DNA of 64,000 nucleotides from Tubulanus polymorphus (GCF_964204645.1 NC_134035.1:7378501-7442500), one strand, 5' to 3'. Shown: positions 11,308 to 32,565, counted from the first letter of the stretch. A program made the numbers and translations. The notes: generated by a model not told the origin, from the letters alone.

Positions 11308-11337
11308 AGGGTTTTCTGTGAAATAACAGAAAACCCT
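11308..11337. other. Perfect 12 bp stem hairpin
   Basis: AGGGTTTTCTGT is followed after a 6 nt spacer by its exact complement ACAGAAAACCCT. It lies next to an (AAT)n run. It may be the terminal hairpin of an old element; no CTRR-type Helitron end at the usual distance is convincing. Confidence 0.6.
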
Positions 11338-11722
11338 AATTAAAGTAGACTACTATTATACTGAACTTTTGCGATCGTGAAAAACTTTTAATTTTTGATT
11401 CGTGGCCCCTAATCACCGTAGATAGAATCATACGTATGCATAGCAACGTGCTTGAACAGGTGTCTCAGTCAGAATCTTTTTGTCCTCAGCAGTAAAAATT
11501 AATGGCCCTGAACGTGGCAGTACCCATCAATTAGGATAGGCATGATGTGTTCACGTACGTTGATACGAGGCGACGCAATACAACAGTTGTTTAACAGCGG
11601 TTTCCTTGCACCAGTAATTAGAAGGGTATTACTTGATAAATCAAACAGGTTTTTGGTATCTTAGAAGAAGATATATTCTGATTAAAGGCCGACTTCAAGT
11701 ATAAAAGGCCCATCATCTGTCG

Positions 11723-12195
11723 GGTGTCACTAAACCTAAGACCCATTAACCTAAGACCCGACTCTAAATCATTATTTGTGTACTTTAGACTATTCAAAAT
11801 GGTTCTAATATATAGATATTAGTTAAAATGATCCATCGATGGCCATTTAAATTTGGTTCATTTATCAGAGACGAGATATTTGGGGGTCTTAGGTTTATGG
11901 GTCTTAGGTTTAGTATATTATATATAGGTGTCACTAAACTTAAGACCCATAAACCTCAGACCCGACTCTAAATCATTATTTGTGTACTTTAGTCTATTCG
12001 AAATGGTTCTAATATATATAGATATTAGTTAAAATGATCCATCGATGGCCTATTTAAATTTGGTTCATTTATCAGAGACGAGATATTTGGGGGTCTTAGG
12101 TTTATTGGTCTTAGGTTTAGTATATTATATATAGGTGTCACTAAACCTAAGACCCATAAACATAAGACCTGGCTCTAATTCGTTATTTGTGTACT
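11723..12195. repeat. Tandem foldback units of ~205 bp (2.3 copies)
   Basis: GGTGTCACTAAAC starts units at 11723, 11927 and 12134 (204 and 207 bp apart). Each full unit begins CTAAACCTAAGACCCA and ends with the complement (GGGTCTTAGGTTTAG), so every monomer is itself an inverted-repeat element, joined by TATATTATATATAG. The third unit is cut off near 12195, just before the LINE tail. Confidence 0.8.
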
Positions 12196-12224
12196 TTGGA
12201 TGAGATATTATAGCGTTGACTCCT

Positions 12225-12640
12225 CTTTATTTTTTTTTTGATTATATGCGACGTACAGTAGGTACCTAATTAAATATTGGTTTACATGCGAGCTGTTTCT
12301 AAGGAAAAGTGAAAAATCTCATAATTTTACCAATAAAAATGCACAATTTACTAAGTTCGGCTCTCTCTTTGGTTTGCATTAATAACTTATGTTTCATAAG
12401 GTTGATATAAAATCTGCTGTCTAGATATAATTCCCTACTATCATTTGAATATGTACAGTTGAAAAGGTAGTGAAATTCGTCCCCAATCCTATTATTATAC
12501 ATATGACATGTGCTTTCGGCGCGCTCTGTATTATCCCATCTACGTTTTAATTGTGAGCTTATGATTTGTATTTCGAAATTTAGTTAAGTTAATACGATAG
12601 ACCATATTGTTAATTGTTTTCTATTTCTAGGTTTTTTTAT
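12225..12640 (-). pseudogene. 3' end of a LINE, minus strand
   Basis: On the minus strand the end of a non-LTR ORF2 is readable with shifts. An LTKFRNTNHKL-like segment and RWDN are followed by a zinc-like C-x5-8 stretch, IGDEFHYLFNCTY and FIGKIMRFF. It ends in an A-rich tail at about 12230-12240. Typical 5'-truncated insertion. It sits immediately upstream of the first readable integrase exon and may have removed or displaced upstream exons. Confidence 0.75.
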
Positions 12641-12660
12641 GAAGTCTGGGAAATGGTTGG

Positions 12661-15600
12661 CGTTGTCTAACCGAAGCACCGATGACAAAAAATGGAAACC
12701 GGTATATATTTACGGCTACTGATTACGTGTCAAAATGGGTAGAAGCATACCCGATAAAACAAAAGTCGGCAACTGAAGTTGCAAAGTGCATCCTACAGAT
12801 GTACTATCGATTTGGTGCCCCAAAGAGAATACTGTCTGATCAAGGAAGGGAATTTAATAATCAAGTAGGTTTGACTCTTGATAAATCACAGAGAACTTAT
12901 TATCATTGAAAATCATGTCATATTGTCTTCTTTTAAGTTCAGAATTCAGAGGAAGGTATGTAGGTACTGTCAAACTTTTTAACATTATGGTTGTGTTTTA
13001 ATCATCTTCATATTTTATTCATTATTAATAAATTAGCTAAAATTCAAGTAAGCTATTTTAACTATAACTATAGTTATAACTATAAATATAACTATAATTA
13101 TATAATTAACTATATAGCTTTAATCATATAACAATATAACAATATAAGTATAACTAGTACTATACAACTATAAGTGAAATGATCCTGATTCATCTTAGTT
13201 GAATGATGAGTTATTGAAGATGATGGGTACGAAACATTGCGTCACCGCTGCCTACCACCCACAAACCAATGGACTCGAGTCGGACAAATCAAACTCTAAA
13301 ACAGTGCGTGAAAATACGGAAATATAACATCAGACAGGTCTATTTTAATGTATTATGTCATTCTTACATTATTGTATTTTAGGAGATAATTTAAAGCATT
13401 TAGTTAATTCTAAAAAAATGATTGGGACGATTACTTAAACAGCGCCACTTACTCCATTAATACGAAGCCACACAGCAGCACGAAAATGTCTCCGTTTTAT
13501 GTTATGTATGGAAGAGTTGCCAGGAATGGAATTGAGGTACCAGAGGTTACTGAAGAATACTCGGTGAAATCAATTTTTTCAGTTCGAATTTTGTATAAAG
13601 ATGCTGAATTTTGTTAAAATATGACTCATTTTCCTATATTTACCTTATATATCCAGGGAGTTGAAGAAAACGGAAATACTGAAGCCGGTATTTTATCCAT
13701 TCATGAGAAAATTGAACAGACCGCTAGGCAAAATATTGAAAAGGCCCAAACTCGTCAAAAAATTAATTACGATAGGCGGCAAAATAAAGGAGCGAAGAGC
13801 CTCAAAGTTGGAGACAATGTCTACAGGTATTAGTTCCATACCATGCTTAAGTTTTATGTAAGTATTATTTCGTGTTGCATTGAATATATGGTATATATAT
13901 ATATTAGGTACAAAGCAGAAAATATTGGGAGGAAAGGTGGTTTCTTGGAATCTAACTTCCACGAGGAGACGTTGACTATTAAAGAGATTGTTGGCAAATC
14001 AGCGATATTATTGAAAGATGGTAGACCTCTGGGCAGAAAAGTGTCTTTGAAACACTTGATGCCCACCAGAGATTTAATCACTGAGTATATTCCCAGAAAC
14101 CTTCTAAAGAACAGTTGAGTATCTCAATGAATTAAAGACATCATACTCGTGAAGACATGTACTGATAATGTAAAGTAATTAAAATCTTTTGTTTTAGAAG
14201 GTTTGAAGGCAAATGCTGGCACGGAAGTCGACAGTAACATCTCTGGTATGTACTAAACCAATAGTTCATAATGAATCAATTTTGGAAGTTTGTAAATAAT
14301 AATTATGTTGAATGTCTTCGTCAATTATATTCTGTTCTAGATGGTTTAATTGATGACACTAAAGTCCAGGCTGGTGACGATATCGTTGACAACAACGCTG
14401 GTGTGTACAGAATAAAACAAAAGTTTAAGAATGAATTGATTAATTCTAAAGTTTGTAAATAATAATTATGTTGAATGTCTTCGTCAATTATATTCTGATC
14501 TAGAGCGTTTAATTGATGACACTGAAGTCCAGGCTGGTGACGATATCATGGACAACAACGCTAGTGTGTACAGAATAAAACAGAAGTTTAAGAATGAATC
14601 AATTAATTCTGAAAGTTTGTAAATAATAATTATGTTGAATGTCTTCGTCAATTATATTCTGTTCTAGATGGTTTAATTGATGACACTGAAGTCCAGGCTG
14701 GTGACGACATCGTGGACAACAACGCTGGTGTGTACATAGAATATCGTTGGTATAATAGACAAAATTCTAAATATTTTTCCCATCTTTTGATAAATTCCCT
14801 GTCTATTTACAGAAATAATAAATATAAGTGATACGGAGGAGATAGAAATGTGTGTACCGATCGCAAAAGAAGCAGCAGTACCTTCAGATGATACTCGTAA
14901 GAAAACAGTTTCTCACATTGTGCCCACAGTCAATGGCGATGATAATTATCATAAATGTATGATTTCTGTCTTTCAGTGGTTTATACGACTTGGGAATATG
15001 GTCCGAAGGACTACTACTTTGGAAAATTGTTTACCGTTAGAGGAGTACCGTTGTCGGATGCGACTATATTTTCATTGAAAAAAATGAACAGCCTAATGAT
15101 GAAGTAAGTATAAAGCTCTTACAATTTTTTAATTTTTTTCCGGGTCGATTAAACGAATTCCTTTTTCAGGCTGTTTTTCAAGGGCTCAATCATTTAGCGT
15201 TAAAGTATTCGACGGAATCGAAAGTAAGTATGGAAAGTTTGAAGTGTACATTCGAATGTACCAATTAAACAAATTACCGCGGTACTGCTTATTGAAAATT
15301 TCTTGAATTCATCGAAATCAACTTTATGGTTTTAGACGATTGGAGTACAGAGTAGCCATATTTTGTCGCCAATGATATTTGGTGATAGACGCCGATTGCC
15401 GGGTGCATTGGTAAGTTTGTGTAACCATAAAATAGAATAAGCTGGAATTCTTTGGAAGTAACGTTAGAAGTATTATCCAAGGATTTATCTAATGTAATTT
15501 CATGTGAGAGTTTAAAAAAAATATTCTTATATTTCAGAGATCATTGGCAGAAAAAGAAGTATGGCTATGCCCATTGTTACATGGTGGTCACTGGACACTC

Positions 15601-17999
15601 ATGGTACTTAATCAAATCACATAGAACTGAACATACAAGAACTTATAATTGCTTTAAAATTCATTATATCTGCAGATCATACATACAAATACGAAAGAGA
15701 TCTTGTATCTCAATTCATTGGGTGAACTACAAGAGGAATTGATAACCGTTTTTAAAAACACAGTCGCCATCAAGAGTGTCAAATCAATGGGAAACTGGAC
15801 CGTCAAACACTCAAAGCAGCTAGATTCATCATCATGTGGAGTCTTTGTTCTCAAGGTATATGAAAGGACTTTATATACAGGGATATTATTGATATTAACA
15901 AGTTTATTTATGGTATACCCTGTACCTAAATAACTTGCAGGAGACCGTGTTTGTTAATCAAATAGGCCTCACACTATAATTGATTATATTCTGCGATATT
16001 CTGTAGTTTGCAGAGAGTATTTTGGCAAATGAAACCCTTGAGTTTGACAACACTAGTTCTGCGATCGATCAGTACCGATTTGAGATAGCCATGTGGCTCA
16101 TGGGATCCATAGGTAAGAAAGGTGAACAGTACGCAATAAAGATATACACATTCCTTTACCTGAAATTGAAGTTACAGTGTATTTTCATTCAGTAGCTACA
16201 GATCCTTCAAAGATGTGCTGTCTATGTTGTCATGCAAACTCAATTCATGTTACCGATTGGGTAAGTTTCCATTGACACTAATTGATATAATACAATTTTT
16301 CTTCTATTCGTGGTGTATGTTTAGAAATGTTCCCAGTTTATTTGATTTATCATTTTCAATCAGATTGGCTTTGATAGATGCTTTAGGTGGTTTCACCTAG
16401 CTTGCTACAACAGACAAATACCCCTGATAGGCAGCAACATTACAAGCAGTGTGATGTTTTTTTGCAAGTACTGCAAAGCTATTGACAGTAAGCAAAGATC
16501 AGTCTCGCGAATATCTTTTCTATCTATTATATTAATTCTTTAATGAATATATTTGCATTCATTTTTATTCAGGCGAACAAGAAAATCACGGAAATCCAAT
16601 AGGAAATGGTGAGTTATAATGAATTGCTGTTGCATAACAATGTATCGAACTTTGAGGAAGACTGGGAAGACTCCAATCGGTTGGCTGGCATGATACATTT
16701 GGTCGACTTGGTTTACCCAGAATCATTCCATTTATAACATTATATTATTATAGGAGTTATTAAAGTCTTAAGATAATTAGATGAAAATCTTACGAAAAGA
16801 AAATCAATGACAATTTTTTCACAGTGTGCTTAGTTAAGACTAAGGAGAGATAATTAAGTTGGTTCTAGCTCCGAGGTATCTACTCACTACACATGTCGCG
16901 TGCACAATCCTAATTTTCGAAGTAAGAGTAAAAGACCAACGGAGAATGAGGATAAATTGAATAGAAATTTTTCTTCAGGTAACCTTCCTGATGTGTCCCT
17001 CGTCCAAAATGAAAATGAGCTTCATGATGCAGAGTTCGTTACTAGTAAGTTTAATATGTCAGGATACCGGGAATGTCCATAATTTATTGTAAGATGGATT
17101 ACAGATGGAGACAAACATTCGCCAAGGAATCATTATGATAGGCCTACCGTAGTAGAAAGTTAGTACTATGAAATAGAGTCGTCCTAAAGTACCCTGTTTT
17201 TCTTTATTACAGATGATGAGTTACCAGACATAGTTCCACCAAAACGAAGAAAAACAAGTGATTTTGAGTTCGAGAATACCACTGCATGTAACAACAAAAC
17301 TGCAGGTCTATTAATTCTGCATTTCTCAATTCTATTCAATCAGATTACTAATTTGATGTAGCGCATTTGTGACCACGAACATAATTATGTTCGTATATAT
17401 ATGAACGAATTAAGTAGGAGAGGTATGGTCTTGTATATACATATATGTGTACAATTTGTAGGTACGAAAATGCGAAAAGCTGTAAAAAAAAAGAAGAAAA
17501 AAGAAACAGGTATACTTTTCACAGATTTGAATTTAGTTATTATATCTGTATCGGTTATTTTTGACAATTACATTGACTTTTTCTAGGCGGAAAGATGGAG
17601 TTACCGAAAAAGGAAAGAACTAGTAAACAAGAAAAAGATATAGGTAATTTGAAAATAACGACATGAAAGCTGTAACACGTCTCATTTTAGCGCTTTAACA
17701 TATCAATAATGTATTATTTTTCAGCGCCATTTTACATGAAGGAAAGATCGACGAGAGTAAAGCGATGCCAAGGCTGCCCTACGGATCTTAAATCGAGTCT
17801 GGTTGTGGCTTCCTATAGAAATTATCAATTCTTTGATAAAAGATCTGCCAGCAAGAGGGATTCCTGGAGAGTTGGTTATTTCCACCCTAACGCCACTTGT
17901 ATTTTGAGAAAATACCCTGAATTTGATGGAAATATCTTTATGCCATCAGATCTTGTTATATCTGATGAAAACCAACGTACTAATGCTTCGTCATTTTAA
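12661..17999 (+). CDS. Ginger-type transposase gene: integrase + Ulp1-like protease + PHD-like finger
   Basis: Multi-exon gene. Integrase exons: 12661-12864 (GNRYIFTATDYVSKWVEAYP, ILSDQGREF), 13211-13337 (AAYHPQTNG, RTNQTLKQC), 13404-~13545 (WDDYL, SPFYVMYGR), 13657-13826 and 13908-14112 (GDNVYRY linker domain). Acidic mini-exons: 14198-14245 and three at 14341-14727. Then 14813-14956 and 14977-15103. Ulp1-like protease: 15170-15223, 15336-15410, 15538-15603 (GGHWTLM), 15676-15855 (QLDSSSCGVFVLK), 16007-16112. PHD-like finger: 16193-16260 and 16364-16487 (CCLCCH, CFRWFHLAC, FFCKYC). Then 16573-16608, 16979-17044, 17213-17305 (PPKRRK), 17462-17509, 17587-17643. Last exon 17725-17999 has CQGC and ends in TAA. 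Phases agree from 14198 on, apart from an A-run problem at 15078-15084; other single-base breaks are at 13280 and 13412-13418. The N-terminal zinc domain is not found. The 14112 donor (GTTGAG) is weak. Family call is from domain order. Confidence 0.75.
14341..14727 (+). repeat. Triplicated 60 bp acidic exon with its intron (~164 bp unit)
   Basis: Three tandem copies of an intron-plus-exon unit place near-identical 60 bp exons at 14341-14400, 14504-14563 and 14668-14727. Each is preceded by TTCTAG or TGATCTAG and followed by GTGTGTAC. Each encodes a variant of DGLIDDTxVQAGDDIVDNNA. All are phase 1 on both sides, so any number can be spliced in without changing frame. Confidence 0.85.
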
Positions 18000-18179
18000 A
18001 AAATGTATCTTCGTTAGAATCCAAAGATTATCATAGTTGATTTTCTTTTTTGCAGTTATGAATTCTGATAATTAATTGTGATATAATTTTGAGCTATACT
18101 ATCGTCAGGTCAGGTACAGTCTGACAATAAGAAAATGTCCTTTATGTTTTGACATCATTTTATCTGTCATTCTATAATG

Positions 18180-18909
18180 CGATAGCTCTAATACTGTCAG
18201 CTGGTACAGTATAACATCCCTTTAAAGTCATGAGTAATGGTTAATCAGGATGTATTTTATTGAAAATATCATGTTTTATTTTGGATTTTGAAGTTATTAA
18301 TTGCCCTGGTTGTTTTTAATATCAATCTATTAAGCCTAACGCACACGGCAAAAAACATTTGTTTCTCCGAAACAGAAAACACGTTTTCACAAAACGTTTT
18401 TCGTAAAACGTTTTGCCCGCAAACGATAATACGTTCAACGCACACGGGATGAAAAACGTTTTCGACTACACAAAACGTTTTTTTGCTCGCGAAAAAACGT
18501 TTTTCATTTCGGCGTTTTGTGTTTTGCCTCCCCGCACACGGCATAGCACAAAAAACATCGAAAACGTTTTTTTCAAGAGGAAAAAACGTTTTTTCGGTGC
18601 CGTGTGCGTTGGGCTTTAGGGGGTAGCTCTAACACTGTCAGCTGGTACGGAATAACATGCATCCCCTCCTATAAAGTCATTAAAAAATGGTTAATCAGAA
18701 TGTATCTTATTCAAAATATCATGTTTTATTTTGGATTTTGAAGTTATTAAATGCCCTGGTTGTTTTAATATCAATCTATTAGGGGGTAGCTCTAATACTG
18801 TCAGCTGGTACAGTATAACATGCATCCCCCATGCATCCCCTTTAAAGTCATAAGTAATGGTTAATCAGAATGTATTTTATTCAAAATATCATGTTTTATT
18901 TTGGATTTT
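18180..18909 (-). repeat. Right satellite array, inverted relative to the left array
   Basis: About 2.8 monomers of the same ~170 bp satellite in reverse orientation, with the reversed anchor TAGCTCT at 18184, 18624 and 18786. The first monomer is split by a 283 bp MITE. The array stops at GGATTTT (18903-18909), the same monomer position at which the left array begins. The innermost monomer again carries the ATAGCTC variant. Confidence 0.9.
18333..18615. mobile_element. 283 bp PIF/Harbinger-like MITE with TTA target duplication
   Basis: Termini AGCCTAACGCACACGGC and GCCGTGTGCGTTGGGCT are inverted repeats of 17 bp with one mismatch. TTA flanks both sides (18330-18332, 18616-18618). The neighbouring satellite monomers give the empty site CTATTAGGGGG, proving the limits. 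The interior has about a dozen AACGTTTT words. A 3 bp TTA duplication is the PIF/Harbinger preference. Confidence 0.9.
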
Positions 18910-18910
18910 A

Positions 18911-19030
18911 GCCGTGCGAGTCGAAGATGTGGTCATAGTCCATGACAAAGATGAACCGCGCGTCAACTGTAAACTAGGCGTCGTTCAAAAGTTACACAAG
19001 CAAGACAAAGACAATGAATGAGGTGCGACA
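18911..19030 (+). pseudogene. BEL/Pao polyprotein C-terminal fragment
   Basis: Short plus-strand frame reading VRVEDVVIVHDKDEPR, then KLGVVQKL, ending in TGA near 19021. The GDVVLVHDxxxPRxxWxLGxV pattern is the C-terminal domain after the integrase in BEL/Pao polyproteins. It abuts the outer end of the right satellite array. Confidence 0.6.
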
Positions 19031-19439
19031 GACAGATAAATGACAGGCTAATTAATAATTCACAGGCAACGTAGCAACAAACTGTACACAAAGAAAATAT
19101 GAAATATACACTATAATAAACTGATGCCTTGGACAATAGTGTCGGTGAACCAAGCAGCAACGCAAACAAACCGAACCATTTAACAATACACCCGAAATTT
19201 GCATGGAATGAACTAGATTAAAAGGTTACCTTTTATTAAATAACCCCCGTGTTAATTGCTCTGAGGGCCATAAAACCACAAGCGTTCACCCACAGAAGTT
19301 TTCGTTTAAGTATATTGACCCCGTCTATAGGATCATTTCGCACGTATATACGTAGCTAATTCGGCGGCGCTGGCTCCCTTGGTGTGGGGTTAATAAACAC
19401 ATCGAATTTCTATAAATCGCGATAAAACTAATGTAAATT
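19031..19439. other. Region upstream of the channel gene
   Basis: No ORF recognised. It would hold the promoter and 5' leader of the TRPC-like gene if the first exon is at 19440. I see no clear TATA or initiator element. Confidence 0.4.
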
Positions 19440-29490
<10,051 letters not shown>

Positions 29491-30270
29491 TGTAACATGT
29501 TTAATGAACTTTTTTAGATTGGGGTGGAAATTGTTGACGACGAATTACATATTTGTGTAAAAGATATTGTTCTCTAAATCAGAATGACACAATGTATCAA
29601 GTCTAAGGCTACATTTTAGCACCTGCTGGATTGAAAATTGTTACTTTTTATCAGAAAGGGGAAATAAAATTATACTTAGAGCTACTTAAAAACAAGCGGG
29701 GCTGAACGATCCCGCTTGGGTTTCTATAACCACGACGATTTTTACGTGGTGATTTTGCGCATTAGGTTTACGTATATTGACCATAATTCCCAAGAGACTT
29801 TTACTAAATAATGCACTTCTTATCTGACGATGTTAAAATATGTATCAGAAATATGTTTTTAAAAGTTTTAAAGAAAAACAAGTCGTTTTAATTCTTGTCA
29901 GAGCAAAACAATGACTTTTACGGACTTTCGTGTATCTAGGTATGAAGTACTCCTATTTTGTAGATATTTTTGCGTGATTTTCTCAATAAAGATAATGAAA
30001 AATGTGTTTGGCGACTAGATTTTCCCTAGTTCGATCTTAGTATTAAAGACGTAACTATTTGGAGACTCGGCCCTAGGCGTGTAAACAAGTAGAGCACAGC
30101 ATATCGATCAAAATTGCCCGTTAGATATCATAATCAATTGTACGTATGTACATTAAATGTTTTTATTCTAAATCAATACAGAACAAAAAGGAACGGCGCT
30201 TAATTTAGGATAAATGTTAAATGAATGATTTAGAATCATAGAAAGCTTACGGGTTTCTCAGTCAATACTT
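29491..30270 (+). other. TRPC 3' untranslated / downstream region
   Basis: No coding signal. AATAAA hexamers at about 29663-29668 and 29985-29990 are candidate poly(A) signals for the channel transcript, 0.17 and 0.5 kb after the stop. Confidence 0.5.
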
Positions 30271-31140
30271 CAATAGCCCATGTTGGTGATTCTCACTGCA
30301 AAAGTATCGCCAATAGAACGGGTTGTGCAAGCGTTAAAACACAGAAATCAAAGGGAAGCAGACAAGATAAGGCTCGTAATTCAGACGAATGAAAACGGCA
30401 ACGACAATGCTACAAAAAATAGATACAGAACCTACGATTCAAAAAGCCGACATAAGTTGGGTTCGAGCCTTCACTTTTGATGAGGATCAGATCAATGACA
30501 ACCCCGAAACGAAACGTCTACGTATACAAAACATGGTCATAACGGACAGGATTTAAACACACCAGTTTAGAATATTGTTTTTATTTACGATATGTTTAAT
30601 GATTCTAAACGCTATCTGAATTAATGCAGGTATCATTATGCTGCCTGAACCGTAAAACCCCAGACGATCACCAATCATTGTGATTAGTGAATATCAGACT
30701 TCACATGTGTTCAGTTTCACCAGAAACTTGAAAATAAAACTACAAACACCACAGATTAAGCATTTTATCAGCACAATCTCAATCAAAGGCTAATCGTCGA
30801 CACTTCACAAGTTGAGAATACACACACAGGAATTAGAAACGAAACTGACCGTCCAAATTTCACGCTGCGAACGGTGGATATCAGGGGTGATACATGCACT
30901 TCAGTTGACCCTCGTTATCATAACCTGCATTTGTTCCACTGCATGTATTTCGGTTGGCTAAACACTTCTTTTACCTACAGGAACACGGCAATTCCAATGT
31001 ATCGGTGTGGGAACCGTATTCGAAACGCCATCGGAACAGTCCTTACAGGCAAGCGTGTATGAGCCGAGCCGGCGTCATTACAACGTCCAAACGTTACAGG
31101 ATGGCACTTCAGCAAACGCAACTAGTGTCACTATTCTCAC
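30271..31140. other. Unassigned sequence with short open frames
   Basis: A plus-strand frame (about 30390-30555) reads TFDEDQINDNPETKRLRIQ before a stop, and 30978-31100 has another open stretch between CAG|G-type borders. Neither resembles a family I can name. The block precedes a LINE and may be its 5' part or a retroelement fragment. Confidence 0.3.
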
Positions 31141-31149
31141 TACGTGGCG

Positions 31150-32565
31150 CTGCGGAGAGACGGAGACTCTATCTTATCGTTCCGACAACTTTTAGTGAAT
31201 GTCGCAAAAACAAAAATTATGATTTTTACCCAAAGTGTCCGCAACGCCGATTACCACTATCAGTTTAGTTTTAGAAACGAACCTGAGGAGATAACAGATG
31301 AATACCCTTACCTTGGTGTCATCTTTCAAAAGAATGGCAACTTTTATATAAAGCCAGAAAAGAGCTCTTTAACAAGGCAAGGCGCTCTATGTTCGCCTTG
31401 ATTCATAAATGTCGAAAACTAAAATCTACCGATTGATTTACAATTGAAATTATTTGATGCGACAGTTCTTCCCATCATGTTATACGGAGCCGAAGTGTGG
31501 GGGTTCGAAGACCTGAAATTACTGGAATCGCTACATCTTTATTTCCTTTAACACGTATTATGTGTTAAGGAAACAACGCCATCAGCAACAATATATGGTG
31601 AGCTTGGCCGCTATCCGATCGAAATCGCAGTGAAATCCCGCATTGTAAGCTATTGGACTAGACTCGTTAACGACTATAACAACACCAAGCTCAGCACAAT
31701 ACTCCTTCACCCTAAGCTCCAAAATCAATTCAATTCGAAGTGGATTATAATCGTTGAGAATATTTTTAATCAGTGCGGACTTGGATATGTGTGGCTTGGC
31801 CAGCAACCAGTCAATACAGAAGTGACGAAGTCAAGGGTCCACGCGTTATTGTGTGACCAGTATAAACAAAGGTGACGAATTCCATTGTATTTTTGTGTGT
31901 AAAAAGAATAAACGTAACAGACAAGAATAACTACCGGATATTGGAAACGCCCTAATGTACTCAAATATAGTGAACTTTTGAATACCAATAACTTGACTAC
32001 CAGACTAGCTAATTTTCTCTCAAATGTGATATATAATTAAAGATTTAATCTCGTCTGCACATTGAACAGTGATAATTTATATACATCAATTGAGATTTAT
32101 TGGTTATTACCGCCTTATACTATCGTTTTTAGTCATGGAGACGAATAAGGTTATCTTATCTTACCATTTTGTTAGTCAGTTTGGCATTGGTTTTCCTCGC
32201 TGTTGGACTGTGCGTCCTGTTTGGCCTGCTGTGTGCGGGCTGGAGGGCTGTGTGCCCCAGATTCTACTGTGTGTGGATTAGAGGCTGTGTGCCTCGCATG
32301 ACTATGCGTCCTGTTTGGCCTGCTGTGTGCGGGCTGGAGGGCTGTGTGCCCCAGATTCTACTGTGTGTGGATTAGAGGCTGTGTGCCTCGCAGGACTGTG
32401 TGTCCTGTTTGTTTGCCTGCTGTGTGCGGGCTGGAGGGCTGTGTGCCCCGGAGACTACTGTGTGTGGACTAGAGGCTGTGTGCCTCGCAGAACTTTGTGT
32501 CCTGTTTGAGAAAAGAATATAAGAGTCGTTACGTTTAAAAAAAGAAATAAATAAATAAAGGGAAT
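31150..32565 (+). mobile_element. Degraded LINE 3' half with minisatellite in the 3' region
   Basis: 31195-31870 encodes, with stops and shifts, the C-terminal part of a non-LTR polyprotein: KTKIMIF, EYPYLGVIF, LPIMLYGAEVWGFEDL-like and YGELGRYPIEIAVKSR. The ORF ends at TGA near 31873. The 3' region holds a 95 bp tandem repeat (32195-32507) and ends in an AAATAAATAAATAAAG tail at about 32545-32563. Confidence 0.75.
32195..32507 (+). repeat. ~95 bp minisatellite, three copies
   Basis: CCTGCTGTGTGCGGGCTGG recurs at 32225, 32319 and 32416. Units are rich in CTGTGTG and open in two frames, which yields spurious Cys/Trp-rich ORFs. Confidence 0.9.

Noticed and set aside
11308-11345. Helitron 3' end
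   Set aside because: The hairpin is AT-rich and no CTRR end follows at the normal distance.
30470-30530. Hammerhead-ribozyme-like TGATGAG ... CCGAAAC string
   Set aside because: Stem II would have at most two base pairs and the cleavage-site strand is absent.
32069-32509. Overlapping Cys/Trp-rich frames
   Set aside because: Products of the 95 bp minisatellite; no start context or family match.
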